NCBI GenBank assembly: GCA_949752745.1
Contig: OX457025.1
Coordinates: 96,475,804-96,539,803 of the forward strand
From: Protula sp. h YS-2021
Lineage: Eukaryota > Annelida > Polychaeta > Sabellida > Serpulidae
Direction: 5' to 3'
DNA length: 64,000 nucleotides
This document shows, piece by piece, positions 52,030 to 63,956 of this stretch. The notes beneath the pieces are model-generated. The model was not told where the DNA came from, made no database searches, and saw only the letters and a list, made by a program, of their open reading frames with translations. The stretch's first letter is position 1; the number at the start of each line of letters is the position of its first letter. The translations under genes and the position numbers were made by a program.

Positions 52030-53075
52030 CAAGCCCTGCTTAAGATATAAAAAAGCTCTCCCTATGTTGGCATGTTCTGTTTATGGTCTCCTAAAGTCGT
52101 ATTTTAGGGTTATATATATATGAGTGAATGTATATGATGGTTTTCTTCCGGGAAGAAAGGTATTTCTTCCCTTCACTGGAAAAAATAGGGAAGAAACTGG
52201 GAAGAAACGGGAAGAAATACCTTTCTTCCCGGAAGAAAAGGAAGAAAGTGGGAAGAAAATTTGAAGAAACCTACTTTGTAAAGAAAACATCAATGCGACG
52301 TACTATCTATTTATTGATTTTACAGAACCAATATTTACTGTGTTCTATTGTACTATCATACAAAATAACAAAAAAAAAAAAAAACAAACGAAAAAAAAAA
52401 TACATGGTAACACCAAAACACAATGAAGAAATAATGACCTTATACCATATGCTTTGCAAATGTGCTTCCGCAAGACCCTTTTCTTATCACCCCCGTTTAA
52501 TCTTAATACTTAACCCCCCATTTAAGGTAAACACAGCCTTTGTCTTTTGTTTTCACTGGCACATTAAGAGCAAACAAAATGAAACACTAATTCTCATACA
52601 CAAAGTCAAAGCTTAAACACTTGACCAAAAGTACTCAGGCTATATTGCAGCCTGCCCAGCTTTCCAACACACATTGAAACACGACCGTTTATCTAATCCC
52701 TATTGATCCAATTTATCACACAGACGTTTGATGTGTGAATTCGCACCTATTTAAGAATTACTCTGAGTGCAGTTCAAGAAAATTATTTGAAACAAATTCC
52801 AAATATTACACCTTTTAAGGTTACTTCCATTTCTTCCCTGAAATTGGAGGGAAGAAAGTATTTCTTCCCTATGGGAAAAAACACGGCAAAAAACCATGGT
52901 TTTTTCCCTCCATGGAAGAAACATGCCAACCCTGCATTTCGTCTCCACATTTACCCTTTTTTCATGTATGGTCTCGCTAAATGTTTACTTCAGTGTCTTT
53001 TAAGATATACGAAAGGTCTATCCATGTTGGCATATTCTGAGTATGGTCTCCCAAAGTCGTATTTTAGGGTTATAT
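52030..53075. repeat. GGAAGAAA-rich insertion flanked by 90-bp direct repeats
   Basis: About 52040-52115 and 52998-53072 share CTATGTTGGCAT...TTCTG...TATGGTCTCC and AAAGTCGTATTTTAGGG. Between them, TTTCTTCCCGGAAGAAA-type inverted motifs lie at both ends (52140-52270 and 52830-52925), suggesting a MITE or a tandem duplication. Confidence 0.5.
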
Positions 53076-53079
53076 ACGA

Positions 53080-55900
53080 GCAAAAATAACCGATGAACAT
53101 TTGGTCCCCCTGTTTACTTACTTTTATATTAGGTCTCTCTTAGTGGTATCTTTGTATCTTTTCAACGGAAATTTTTGTCATATTCACTTTGTTTTATCAC
53201 AATGGGTTCTTGAGGTCTGTTGGAAGCTTCATATCGATCTTTACTGGATTGCTCTCGTTCAGCCAAGAAACGGAATACTGAAATTTGCCTTTCAGGTTAA
53301 CGAGGCGGTGAACTTTACCTTGTTTCTGCTCTTTCCATGCCATTCCCCTCTCTACACAAACTTAAAGATATGACGTTGTCGTTTTATTGGAAATAAACCA
53401 TGTCAATGTCGCTGAGAAGAATCACTTTTTCATTCTTTTGCCTTTGCTTTGGGTGCTGTGACCTCTCAGTTTGGGGCTTTCACGATGTTAACATTGTCAA
53501 TAAACACATCAGCACATTTTTACCCAATTTGCATTGGAAACAAACGTTTTGAGTCTTATATACTGCGACCGGGGTTCAAACGAGAGACTCCAAACTGCCC
53601 AGAACGACAAAATAACAACATCTGTAAACTCTCTGTTGAATGTTGACAAAAAAAAGATCGCACACAAAATGTACCAATATTACGGAGTCTTCCTGGCCTT
53701 ACGAGTCGAGTATTAATTAACACTTGACAAGCCTTTGGCTTGCAAGTGTTATATGAATTTCTGCGAGCAAAATTCGTCCTTTTTTTTCTTCTTTACACTT
53801 TTTCCGATTTTTTGTGTCTTCTTCTTCTCTGAGACTATGGGCCCTATGACCATGAAACTTGGAAGTTACGAAGAGCTTCATCTGAACATGTGCATGTCAC
53901 TTTTTATTTTCGTCTTTGATTTCATTTTCCTTGTTAAAACGCCATGTGAAAAGATTGTATTTTTTGCAAGCATATGCGTAGCATTTAACGACAGCACAAA
54001 TTACACATTACAGAAATTGCTTAGTGAGCTTTGTGTGAGCTCTCACTGCGTAAATAGATAGCAAGGAGTATGCCTGCCTGATCAGTCAATAAAACTTAAA
54101 GTCAACAACAACCAAACACTACTCGGCTTAAAAGACGTATTCAAGCTATGTTGTTTGCAATATGTTATTCAAGAAATAACCCATTAAAGGAAGTATTTTT
54201 GCGTTTTAATTTTTGTCAAGTGTTTAACATTTCGCTAGCGGAATGAGCTTCTAGTTGATATTGATTGTTACGGTGCAGTTGTGACACTGATTTCATACTA
54301 CACCAGCAGTCTCGAACAAAATTTTGTGCTAGGTAGCACAACAAATTTACTCCTCTCAAAAACCACTAAAACCGGAAGTTTCAAACCGAAATTGCAACCA
54401 CCCTCCTCATCTCAATGAGTTCTTTCATATCATATATAAAACTTGTAAATCCAGAGCCTGGTTCCTGAGATATCCCCTGTACTTAAAACAAGCAAATTTT
54501 TAAATGTAAAATCTATCAAAAACATTTCAAACAAACTCGAAACCAATCTCACGGTGCTCCTCACGACAAGATCCCTCTAGATCCAAAGCTGCTCGTCGTG
54601 ATCCTATCGCGCTTTGTAATAAATCCATCACATCACTAGTTTCGCACAAAGTTAGCTCGTGCCAAAAGCTCATTCTCTACTTAATACATAAGAAAGGGAA
54701 GAGACTGCTCGGTATTCTGACAACGCACACATATTTAAGATATTAGAATTAAACACAGTGGAGCGTAAACTACATGAAACACACACTCTATCATCTTTCA
54801 ACCACTATACCACATCAACCAGTAATACAATAACACAAGTGGGCTCCAAGTGTCATTCTGGCGAACATCAAGTTACTTAAACAGACACATAAGTTATCGA
54901 AAGAACATATGGATTGAGTTACCCTATTGTTACAGAACTGACACAATATTACCTTAACGGGGTGAGAGAGACGTTAAACTACTCAGTCTATCAAGCAATC
55001 ATGACGCTGATATATATTTCTCATCGATTTTCTGTTGTCCTTCACTATCAAATGAGTGATTTTTAACATGTTTTTTTTTAATTATTATTTTTAGAAGATG
55101 AGTACCCATCCTAAAGTACGCTACATCATGTATATAAATGAAAAAAAAACAATTTTCAGGCCACCTTATCCTTTTGCCAGTCTTTTGGCCTTGAGATCCA
55201 AACTTATTTCTGTGGCGATACGAAAGGAATTTTGTTTTTCTGCGAAGTAGATTTTCTGAAAGCTTTAGGATGGGTAAACAAGAGATTTTATGTGCGGTAT
55301 CACTCATTTTGAAAGGTAGCCATATAATTAAGGAGACTAAGACTTGGTTTTTAAAACCTAAAATTTCTTGCACTAACACGAACGAATGCTATCGTGTTCC
55401 TTAACATGTATGTGTTATTTTATTTAAAATGTTTTCTGTTGCAAGATCTCGTCAGTTAAGACTCAGCTAAGTCTGTAAGACTGTACTAAAGTTCCATTGT
55501 TAAAAATCAGTTGTAGAAAGTTGTTTACGGAGCTTCTAAAATAGATTTTTGTAATTTGCAGAAAAAAACTAAGTGAAAGAAAACATGATTGAAGATACCT
55601 TGGACTTCTTTGTGTATCAAAATCAGCTTGTTGTATGTTGTGATGACTGTTACTTTTGTAACAAAATAATATGGCTATTGGTTGAAACAAGAAATATGTT
55701 TTCGTAGCCATCGTTAGGACGTACGCAAAAAATTTGCCAATTTTCTAAACCTTTCCCAGGTACGCCAAAAGTTACGTTAATATGGGGTTGAACATTAGCT
55801 CACGCACTTGCCTAGACACACCCCACCCTCTTTAAATACATCTGAAATGTATGATCCCTTAGGGATATAATAAAAGTAATGTCATTACACGTATCTGGGT
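53080..55900. other. No gene recognised upstream of the SET gene
   Basis: Only short frames. A GACAAGCCTTTGGCTTGCAAGTG hairpin at about 53727-53748 belongs to a dispersed repeat. The promoter of the SET gene is presumably within the last few hundred bases; an AT-rich TATAATAAAAG at about 55866 is the only candidate box. Confidence 0.35.
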
Positions 55901-55939
55901 TGAAGTATTACTATTTTATCGTTCCAGAAGTTGGACGAA

Positions 55940-57344
55940 ATGGCGTTTCGGACTCGGGCTCAGTGTATGGTGCGTTATTTATTATTATTTAAGAAGTACC
56001 TGTGCTTTTATCTTCACATTGACAACTTTATACTGGGTTTTGAGGCGTATAAATGAAGCTGGGTGTGACAGCTGCCAATCAGAGGTCTCCTTTTATTCTT
56101 CGTACATAACAAATATGTATATACTTTCATAAGGCACTAGAACGTGCCACTTTGAGAGAGTTTGCTAATTTATAAGTGTTGGTGACACCTAAAATTTTGG
56201 TAGACCTAAATTATGTTAACTTCGATGAGGAGGTGAGATAAGATTTAAAAAATCTTAAAATATTAAATTAGACAAATTGATCGTGTATTTTTCTGCATAA
56301 TTTTCAGCTTCTTGCTGCCAGAGAAAAGTCTGCTGGAAATGTGCAGGTAAGCTGAATACTGCTATTTAGAAATTGATCGTCGTTTACAGCTGCGTATAGG
56401 CGGGTATATTTACTTAACTTTTGATTGGTTTTATTAATTTAACTGGTTCATTATAGGGATTAACAGTAAGACAAACATCTAGTTCAATATTTCATGAAAG
56501 AGGTTACTCTTTTGAACAGCTTTCAAGTTTTGAAAGGGCAATTTGCATCTTATTTTTATTTTACTCTACCTATTTCTACCCTTTCAAGAGAACTCCGATG
56601 GAAGAAGCACAATTCTACTGCAAGCTCGGGATAGACAGGGACGGCTTTCAAATTAAATTCATAAACTCGAAAATAGGTAAGTCTGATACAATTTCAACAT
56701 TGGTAAATGCTAAAATGACTAACATGAAGGTTATGGTTCTACGGTTAGTCGAGCTGTCTTATTTGATTTTGACTTAAATGAAAAGCCCCTGCACATTATC
56801 AAGCGTCATTCAGTGGAATGATACTAAATTTTTATAAAGGAAGAAAATAGAAAGAAAAGTTGGATTTTGTGAAGTAAAATAAACGTTTTAAAGGGCATGG
56901 GAATTGTCAATGAGAGTAAATTGAGAAACTAGTTGCAGTAAACGTGTTGCTTTGTACGATAACAAAATGTAAGACATTCTAAATTGCGATGTATTTATGT
57001 CAGGAAAAGGTGTTTTTGCAACGAAGAAATTCCTTAAGGGGGATTTTCTTTTGCAATACCGTGGCGAGTACCTCAATAGTCGCCAATATCGCGACAGAGA
57101 ACGCCAATACACAATAGACGGACAGTCTGGGTCCTATATATTTGAATTTCATCATGGCGGAGAGAAACGATAGTTCGTATTCATATACCTCTAATTAAGT
57201 TGTTTAGTTAGGTTAGCTCTGATGACGAGCAGTACCAATGTGGTTTTTTGTCCACTACCGACATATATTAGCATAAGTAGCATAATTGCAATGATATGCT
57301 TTGAACCAAAGACGCTTTTCATCTAGCAAGTAAGCAGAATCCTC

Positions 57345-57433
<89 letters not shown>

Positions 57434-60400
57434 TGTGAAATGCCTTTAATTGAAGTTTTATGCAGTGTGTGCGCGAGAGGGACTGTTGAAATAAACTTGA
57501 AATAAATCAGTTATATGATTTGCACGAAATACTGCAGTGTTAGATGAAAAACAAAAACAGGTGCGGGGGGAGGTCAGAATTTCACAGGGGGTCCAAATTT
57601 CATAATGCCATTCGCACCGGGATGTCCGCGGGATGGATATGCCTCGGAACCCATGACAGCTCTAGTAAATAGAATGGATTACTAAGATGTACTCACCCGA
57701 CAGAGTAACAAAACGTCCTGACGGAATACAGAATGTGACTGACTGACTGTGTGTGTTGCTTTTATGTACTGTTGCTTCAAGTTGCAACCTTGAATGGTTT
57801 TATGTCCCTCAATTTTGTCCATTTTCTTGTTTGCTAACTAAGAAGTACTTGTTGACTTTTACTGACATGTTTGTGTTCTTTTTGTGTGGATCTTATTTGA
57901 CAAATTTGACGCTTACTTTGAAAAAAAAATATTACTACGGCGAGCTATTTATGAGTAGGAAAAACCTAGCCTCATCGTTTTACTTTTTCGTTTGTGCGAA
58001 AGTACATATTCTCGTTGTTAAGTTTTAATGAATGCACCAACCGCTTATGTCGCTGGTTATTTATTTTAAGATTATTTTAAAATTTATACCGAAAGATATA
58101 CGATTGCATGCAAAATCCTTGCTGTAATGAAACTGGAGAAGACACACTTTTTTCAAGTAATAAGGTCAAATATTAAAGATATAACTTTTTCAGCACCACA
58201 ATATGTGCAAACGTGTTTTTAAACGATGACTTTTGCTTTTATTTCAGCATTGATGGGACGAACAACCAGTGTCCAGCACACTACTTGAATGATAGATGCG
58301 CCTCTAAGGCAAATGCAGCGGTCAAAAAGGTAGTCGTAAGAGACAAGCCCTATGTAGCGTTTTTTGCGTCGAAAGACATAAATGTGGGAGAGGAAATTCG
58401 GTATGACTATGGCGTCCAAGGTCTTGAATGGCGCAAAAAGGCCAAGGCTCGCGGTGTTGAGGAAACGAATAATGACGAGGACTGGCACTCTGACAATAAC
58501 ACGAGCAGTGGCGATGACTGGCACTCTGACAATAACACGAGCAGTGGCGATGACTGGCACTCTGACAATAACGCGAGCAGTGGCGATGACTGGCACTCTG
58601 ACAATAACGCGAGCAGTAGCGATGACTGGCACTCTGACAATAACGCGAGCAGTGACGAAAAATCGCGCTTCGACACTGCCACGACTACCAACGAGGAGGC
58701 GCACTTGGACACAGCCATGCCTACTATGGAGAGGGCGCACGTTCAAACGGCCACATCCCCTGCCGACGACATTCACGTTGACCCGGCCCCATGTCCAGTC
58801 GAGGACGTGCACAGTGACACGGCCACGTCCACTGTAGATGTCAATGAGGTCAATCACGTCGACACGGCCATACGTCCTGCCAAGGAGGCGCACGTGGACA
58901 TGGCCTCACCCTCTGTCGAGGACGCGCACGTGGACATGACCTCACCCCCTGTAGAGAACATGCAGGTTCACACAGCCACACCCCCTGTCGAGGAGTCGAT
59001 CACCGACATGGCCGTACCATCTGTCGAGGACGCGCACGTGGACATCACCTCACCCCCTGTAGAGAACATGCAGGTTCACACAGCCACACCCCCTGTCGAG
59101 GAGTCGATCACCGACATGGCCGTACCATCTGTCGAGGACGCGCACGTGGACATCACCTCACCCCCTGTAGAGAACATGCAGGTTCACACAGCCACACCCC
59201 CTGTTGAGGAGTCGATCACCGACATGGCCGTACCATCTGTCGAGGACGCGCACGTGGACATGACCTCACCCCCTGTAGAGAACATGCAGGTTCACACAGC
59301 CACACCCCCTGTCGAGGAGTCGATCACCGGCATTGCCGTACCATCTGTCGAGGACGCGCACGTGGACATGACCTCACCCCCTGTAGAGAACATGCAGGTT
59401 TACACAGCCACACCCCCTGTTGAGGAGTCGATCACCGACATGGCCGTACCATCTGTCGAGGACGCGCACGTGGACATGACCTCACCCCCTGTAGAGAACA
59501 TGCAGGTTCACACAGCCACACCCCCTGTTGAGGAGTCGATCACCGACATGGCCGTACCATCTGTCGAGGACGCGCACGTGGACATGACCTCACCCCCTGT
59601 AGAGAACATGCAGGTTCACACAGCCACACCCCCTGTCGAGGAGTCGATCACCGACATGGCCGTACCATCTGTCGAGGACGCGCACGTGGACATGACCTCA
59701 CCCCCTGTAGAGAACATGCAGGTTCACACAGCCACACCCCCTGTTGAGGAGTCGATCACCGACATGGCCGTACCATCTGTCGAGGACGCGCACGTCGACA
59801 TGACCTCACCCCCTGTAGAGAACATGCAGGTTCACACAGCCACACCCCCTGTCGAGGAGTCGATCACCGACATGGCCGTACCATCTGTCGAGGACGCGCA
59901 CGTGGACATGACCTCACCCCCTGTAGAGAACATGCAGGTTCACACAGCCACACCCCCTGTTGAGGAGTCGATCACCGACATGGCCGTACCATCTGTCGAG
60001 GACGCTCACGTCGACATGACCTCACCCCCTGTAGAGAACATGCAGGTTCACACAGCCACACCCCCTGTCGAGGAGTCGATCACCGACATGGCCGTACCAT
60101 CTGTCGAGGACGCGCACGTGGACATGACCTCACCCCCTGTAGAGAACATGCAGGTTCACACAGCCACACCCCCTGTTGAGGAGTCGATCACCGACATGGC
60201 CGTACCATCTGTCGAGGACGCGCACGTCGACATGACCTCACCCCCTGTAGAGAACATGCAGGTTCACACAGCCACACCCCCTGTCGAGGAGTCGATCACC
60301 GACATGGCCGTACCATCTGTCGAGGACGCGCACGTGGACATGACCTCACCCCCTGTAGAGAACCTGCAGGTTCACACAGCCACACCCCCTGTCGAGGAGT

Positions 60401-62653
60401 CGATCACCGACATGGCCGTACCATCTGTCGAGGACGCGCACGTGGACATGACCTCACCCCCTGTAGAAAACATGCAGGTTCACACAGCCACACCCCCTGT
60501 CGAGGGGTCGATCACCGACATGGCCGTACCATCTGTCGAGGACGCGCACGTGGACATGACCTCACCTCCTGTAGAGAACATGCAGATTCAGACAGTCACA
60601 CCCCCTGTCGAGGAGTCGTTCACCGAAATGGCCGTACCATCTGTCGAGGACGCGCACATGGACATGACCTCACCCCCTGTAGAGGACATGCAGGTTCACA
60701 TGGCCACACCCCCTATCGAGGAGGCGCACGTGGACAAGGGTACTTCAACTGTCCGGAAGGCACACTTTGATAATATCATGCTCAAGACCTTTCACGGACT
60801 CAGTTCAATCACTCGTATGGGCACTGATGATAAATTTGTCACTAGTGTTCCATCAAAATTGATTCCAGCAACGATTTCAAAAGCAGAGGACGCCGAAGCT
60901 GTGAGTCTCCTTAAGTGTTAAAAAATTTTATGTATACAGTCCACGTAATCTTTTCAAAGGTGCAACAAAAGGGAGCGCACATTCGGATAATGCTTTGATT
61001 GCATTTTATTACTGTCTGTAGTCGTTTAGCGCTATGGTATTACTAAAGACTCCCTGATATTTGAATTGGTATCCTTTAAGTTAGTTAACAAGGTTAAGTA
61101 ACACTTGGTTAACAATTCTTACTTTACAGAAGTTTTTCCGGCTCATGAAAATCCTTTTGGAATCGTAATTAACTAGACATTCTTTTTAATTTGCTTCAGG
61201 AGAGCAATGCAACAGACCATGAACGATTTATGCGGTGGAGCACACCAGAGCGCGACAACACATTACCGCCACCATTAACTGTTATTCCATTGCAGCCAAT
61301 GAGTAAGTTATGAGATCAATAAACAATAAAACTTTATGCAATGGACACCTCTGGGACCTGGTAAATCTGTTTATTACATAAAGGTGTTCATAATGAGAAG
61401 TGAATTTCATCATAGCAGTTCAAAATTCCGAGGAAATAGTGTTGACTAAGTGCAGTTGTTTGCTAACGGAGATTTTACTGTAATGTAATTTATTTTTATT
61501 GTTCGTTTCTTTCATTATTTTTGTTGAAATGCTGAAATAAAGAGATTTCCCGACATGTATTTTTCAGGTCCAGTACTCCCTGAAGAGCCCGAAGAACCTT
61601 TGTTTGTATCCGATCTGAATGCTGGGATTAAACAGCTGGGGGTCAGCTCGCATGCGTTGATTGACGAGAATGACGTTCAGTGGTATCCCCCCGTGGCTTT
61701 TTATCCCCAGTAGAACGGAGGGATATAGTTTTGAACTTTTCGGTCTGTCCGTCCGTCCGTCCGTCTTTCACGCTTCAGTCTCACGCGCCTACAGGCCACA
61801 TTAATAGATGGATTCCTTTCAAATTTTGTACACGGCTTCTCTGCACCCTTCCGCAGTGCACTAACCAAGAATTTTGGACTTAAATTGACAAATTGGCTAA
61901 TGTTTCAAAATCGGCGCTGTACTTAGAGTACCTATGGCAGTCTCGGGTCCCTACTGGTTATTGGATTGACTCATTTAAATGTTAGACACTATGTCTACCC
62001 TTCCCCCACTTTTAAATTTTGTGTAGTCAACATGCAACAGCCTTACACACACCACGGGGCATAGGCCTACTCCTCGAGACGTAGTCAGGTTAATATAAAT
62101 TTTAAAAATGTATGACTAAATAGTTGGACGTTTTACAAGCCTCAGTGTAATGTTGTCACCCATTGAGGTAAAAGGAAAAGAGGATTTTTAATTCATTTAC
62201 ATCTTTACAGGTAATGGTTGTATATTTTTTGCATAGATTGAATTTCCAATTAGATAGACAAAATCTCTAGCTCATGCATATTTACACTGATGTCATCATA
62301 TACACTCTTCAGGCTTATTGACGACGTGCACAGAGATATAGCTTTGCTAGCAGCTGCTCAATCCGAAGAAAAAGAAAATGGAGGTGCCAACTCCATCGAA
62401 GAAATCGCCAATGCTTCAGGTAGGTTGCTTTTATTGTATGCAGTAATTTTATCTGCTTATAATTTTATCTGTAATTACAGCATCAATTGAAATGTGAAAT
62501 ATTTAAATTTACCATAGATATACTAAACTCAATGTGTTAAAAAAATATGATTCGATTCTTGTGTTACAGATTCCTCGCTGCAAATTGCAGTGGTAGCGGC
62601 TGATCTTCGGAGCTTGGTTAGGGGCGACACACAAACAGAACCACAACATGAAG
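55940..62653 (+). CDS. SET-domain protein with long acidic repeat region (nine exons, continues beyond window)
   Basis: Exons from splice sites and consistent phase: 55940-55969 (starts MAFRTRAQCM), 56308-56346, 56589-56676, 57004-57172, 58248-60900, 61200-61302, 61568-61679, 62313-62419, 62570-62653. All acceptors are pyrimidine-rich ending in AG. Donors are GTGCGT, GTAAGC, GTAAGT, GTTCGT (weak), GTGAGT, GTAAGT, GTGGTA (weak), GTAGGT and GTAAGT. The SET domain spans exons 4-5: GKGVFATKKFLKGDF, a central EYLN...YIDGT part and GEEIRYDYG. It most resembles KMT5A (histone H4 lysine 20 methyltransferase)-like SET domains. The usual NHS motif reads LNDRCASKAN, so the histidine is replaced and activity is uncertain. 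Exons 6-9 encode acidic low-complexity sequence. Exon 1 is the least certain; the last exon ends in phase 1, so more exons lie beyond 64000. Confidence 0.75.
57004..57172 (+). CDS. SET gene exon 4: N-terminal half of the SET domain
   Basis: 169 nt after TTTATGTCAG. Begins K-G-V-F-A-T-K-K once the first codon is completed by the last G of exon 3, the classic SET opening. YRGEYLN follows, then an Arg/Tyr-rich helix and GSYIFEFHHGGEKR. Splicing at TA|GTTCGT avoids an in-frame TAG and completes a Tyr codon with the first base of exon 5 (RYIDGT). Confidence 0.75.
57344..57431 (+). repeat. (ATC)n microsatellite in SET intron 4
   Basis: Perfect trinucleotide run of about 29 units. Confidence 0.95.
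58248..60900 (+). CDS. SET gene exon 5: C-terminal SET half plus giant repeat array
   Basis: 2,653 nt, from acceptor TTATTTCAG to donor GCT|GTGAGT; reading past the donor would meet a stop 21 bases later. The first 60 codons complete the SET domain (YLNDRCASKAN, VAFFASKDINVGEEIRYDYG). Next come five 12-residue units of DDWHSDNNTSSG type, irregular 12-residue (S/T)xVE(D/E)xHxDTA units, and about 16 copies of a 36-residue unit. The exon is markedly richer in GC and CpG than its surroundings. The repeats are acidic, Pro/Val/Thr-rich and probably disordered. Confidence 0.8.
58478..58660 (+). repeat. 36-bp coding repeat (DDWHSDNNTSSG, five units)
   Basis: Five nearly identical 36-bp units (GACTGGCACTCTGACAATAA in each). 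Same 12-codon length as the sub-units of the larger array that follows. Confidence 0.9.
58945..60715 (+). repeat. 108-bp coding minisatellite, about 16 units
   Basis: Each 36-residue unit is three 12-residue sub-units: TATPPVEESITD, MAVPSVEDAHVD and MTSPPVENMQVH. Synonymous GTC/GTT changes (CCTGTCGAGGAG and CCTGTTGAGGAG) alternate over much of the array, hinting at a 216-bp expansion unit. End units are more diverged (NLQ, GSIT, ESFTEM, QIQTVT), as expected for expansion from the middle. Confidence 0.9.
61200..62653 (+). CDS. SET gene exons 6-9
   Basis: Exons 61200-61302, 61568-61679, 62313-62419 and 62570-62653 join in phases 0, 1, 2, 1 without a stop. Recognisable pieces: ERFMRWSTPERDNTLPPP, GPVLPEEPEEPLFVSDLN (first residue depending on the junction), QLIDDVHRDIALLAAAQSEE and SLQIAVVAADLRSLVRGD. 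I recognise no domain; the LIDDVHRDIALLA segment is probably helical. The donor of exon 7 (GTGGTA) coincides with the start of a dispersed repeat. Confidence 0.65.
61680..62000. repeat. Dispersed repeat in SET intron 7
   Basis: Starts at the exon boundary with TGGTATCCCCCCGTGGC...TATCCCCAG and contains GTCCGTCCGTCCGTCCGTC. Likely a member of the CCGTCCGTC-bearing repeats also seen near 33850 and 50660. Confidence 0.5.
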
Positions 62654-62904
62654 GTAAGTCTGCTTGCATGATCTTGTACTACATTCACATACTCCGTAGT
62701 GCGTTTGCATCAATGCGAGAAAAACTTTGACGACTTTGAGGGACCAAACATGGAGATAGGGAAATAGGTGTACCAAATACGCATCCATTGCTTTTTTTTT
62801 AATTTCAAAATCAAATGTCACTTCTCATGATGGCGGTTGTGAGATACAGGTGGTGACAGGTGAACGCCCCCTCTCTTTCTGTATCTTGAAAACATTGTCT
62901 CCTT

Positions 62905-63500
62905 AAGGGAGCTGTCAGCCCGTTTTTCCACGTCTCCCGCGTCTTCCCGCGTCTGCTGTGGTGTTATGTGTATGTGTAAAGAGACAGAGCAAACGTGAAA
63001 GTGAGGGGAAAAAAGACAACAAGTTTGAAAGAGAGAGAGAAAGAGAAACTGGGCGAAAAAAGAGTGGCTCCTTGGTTGCGTTTGCCGTTGTGTTATGTGT
63101 AGAGAGCGAAAGAGAAAGCAAAAAAACAAATGATTGCCCGTTTACACTGCTGCCGTGATATGTATGTGTGTAAAGAAAGAGCTCTCAGTCAATATGTATG
63201 ACGTCATTGCTGGGTCAAAATACCTAATAGGCGAGCTCTAACCATGTCTCTATGAGTCCACTGCTTAAAAAACAGTTGGAGAGCTTACAGGGAGCTGTCT
63301 TCCCGTTTTTCCACGTCTCCCGCGTCTTCCCGCGTCTGCTGTGGTGTTATATGTGTGTGTAAAGAGACAGAAAGAAAGAGAAAGTGAGGGGAAAAAGACG
63401 ACCCGTTTGAAAGAGAGAAAGAGAAACTGGGCGAAAAAAGAGTGGCTCCTTGGTTGCGTTTGCCGTCGTGTGTTTCGAGAGAGAGTGAAAGTGAAAGACA
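62905..63500. repeat. Direct duplication of about 385 bp in SET intron 9
   Basis: GAGCTGTCAGCCCGTTTTTCC...GTCTGCTGTGGTGTTATGTG at 62908-62968 recurs at 63294-63352, followed in both by a purine-rich run and GGGCGAAAAAAGAGTGGCTCC. Confidence 0.75.
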
Positions 63501-63544
63501 AAAAAAAAGACTACTCGTTCGGTCAATTAGTTGGCTGCTTGCGT

Positions 63545-63545
<1 letters not shown>

Positions 63546-63582
<37 letters not shown>
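63546..63582. repeat. (GA)n microsatellite
   Basis: Perfect GA run of about 18 units. Confidence 0.9.
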
Positions 63583-63584
<2 letters not shown>

Positions 63585-63620
63585 CCCTGGGGTTAAAAAT
63601 AGCTTGGCTTAAGGAAACAT

Positions 63621-63956
63621 AGGCCAATTCGCACTTTTGGCTTGTGCGAAAAGTTTTTGCGTTTCGGCTGAATTCAAGTGGGATAAGGATATAAAGAAAT
63701 GATAGGAAAAAAAACGGCAAAAATCAACAAAATTCCATTTTGTCAGAAAGATAGTCACATGTTGGTTATTAAAGGGACTGAATAATATGTAAAATAGTTT
63801 TAAAAGATGTCTTCATAAATTCAAAAGTGTGCATGTTGAAAGAAAATTAGAATTTTGATGTTTTCCCCTTATCATTTCTTTGTAATTTATCCCCCAACAT
63901 TTTCAGTCGAAACAACATCTCCACCGGAAAAATCCGAAAGTGCGAATTGGCTTATT
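63621..63956. mobile_element. ATAAGCCAATTCGC-ended MITE, copy 3
   Basis: A 336-bp copy with ends AGGCCAATTCGCACTTTTGG and AAGTGCGAATTGGCTTATT; the best preserved of the three full copies. Confidence 0.75.

Noticed and set aside
58219..58893. Minus-strand frame opposite SET exon 5
   Set aside because: Mirror of a GC-rich coding repeat; the plus strand has the SET domain and splice signals.
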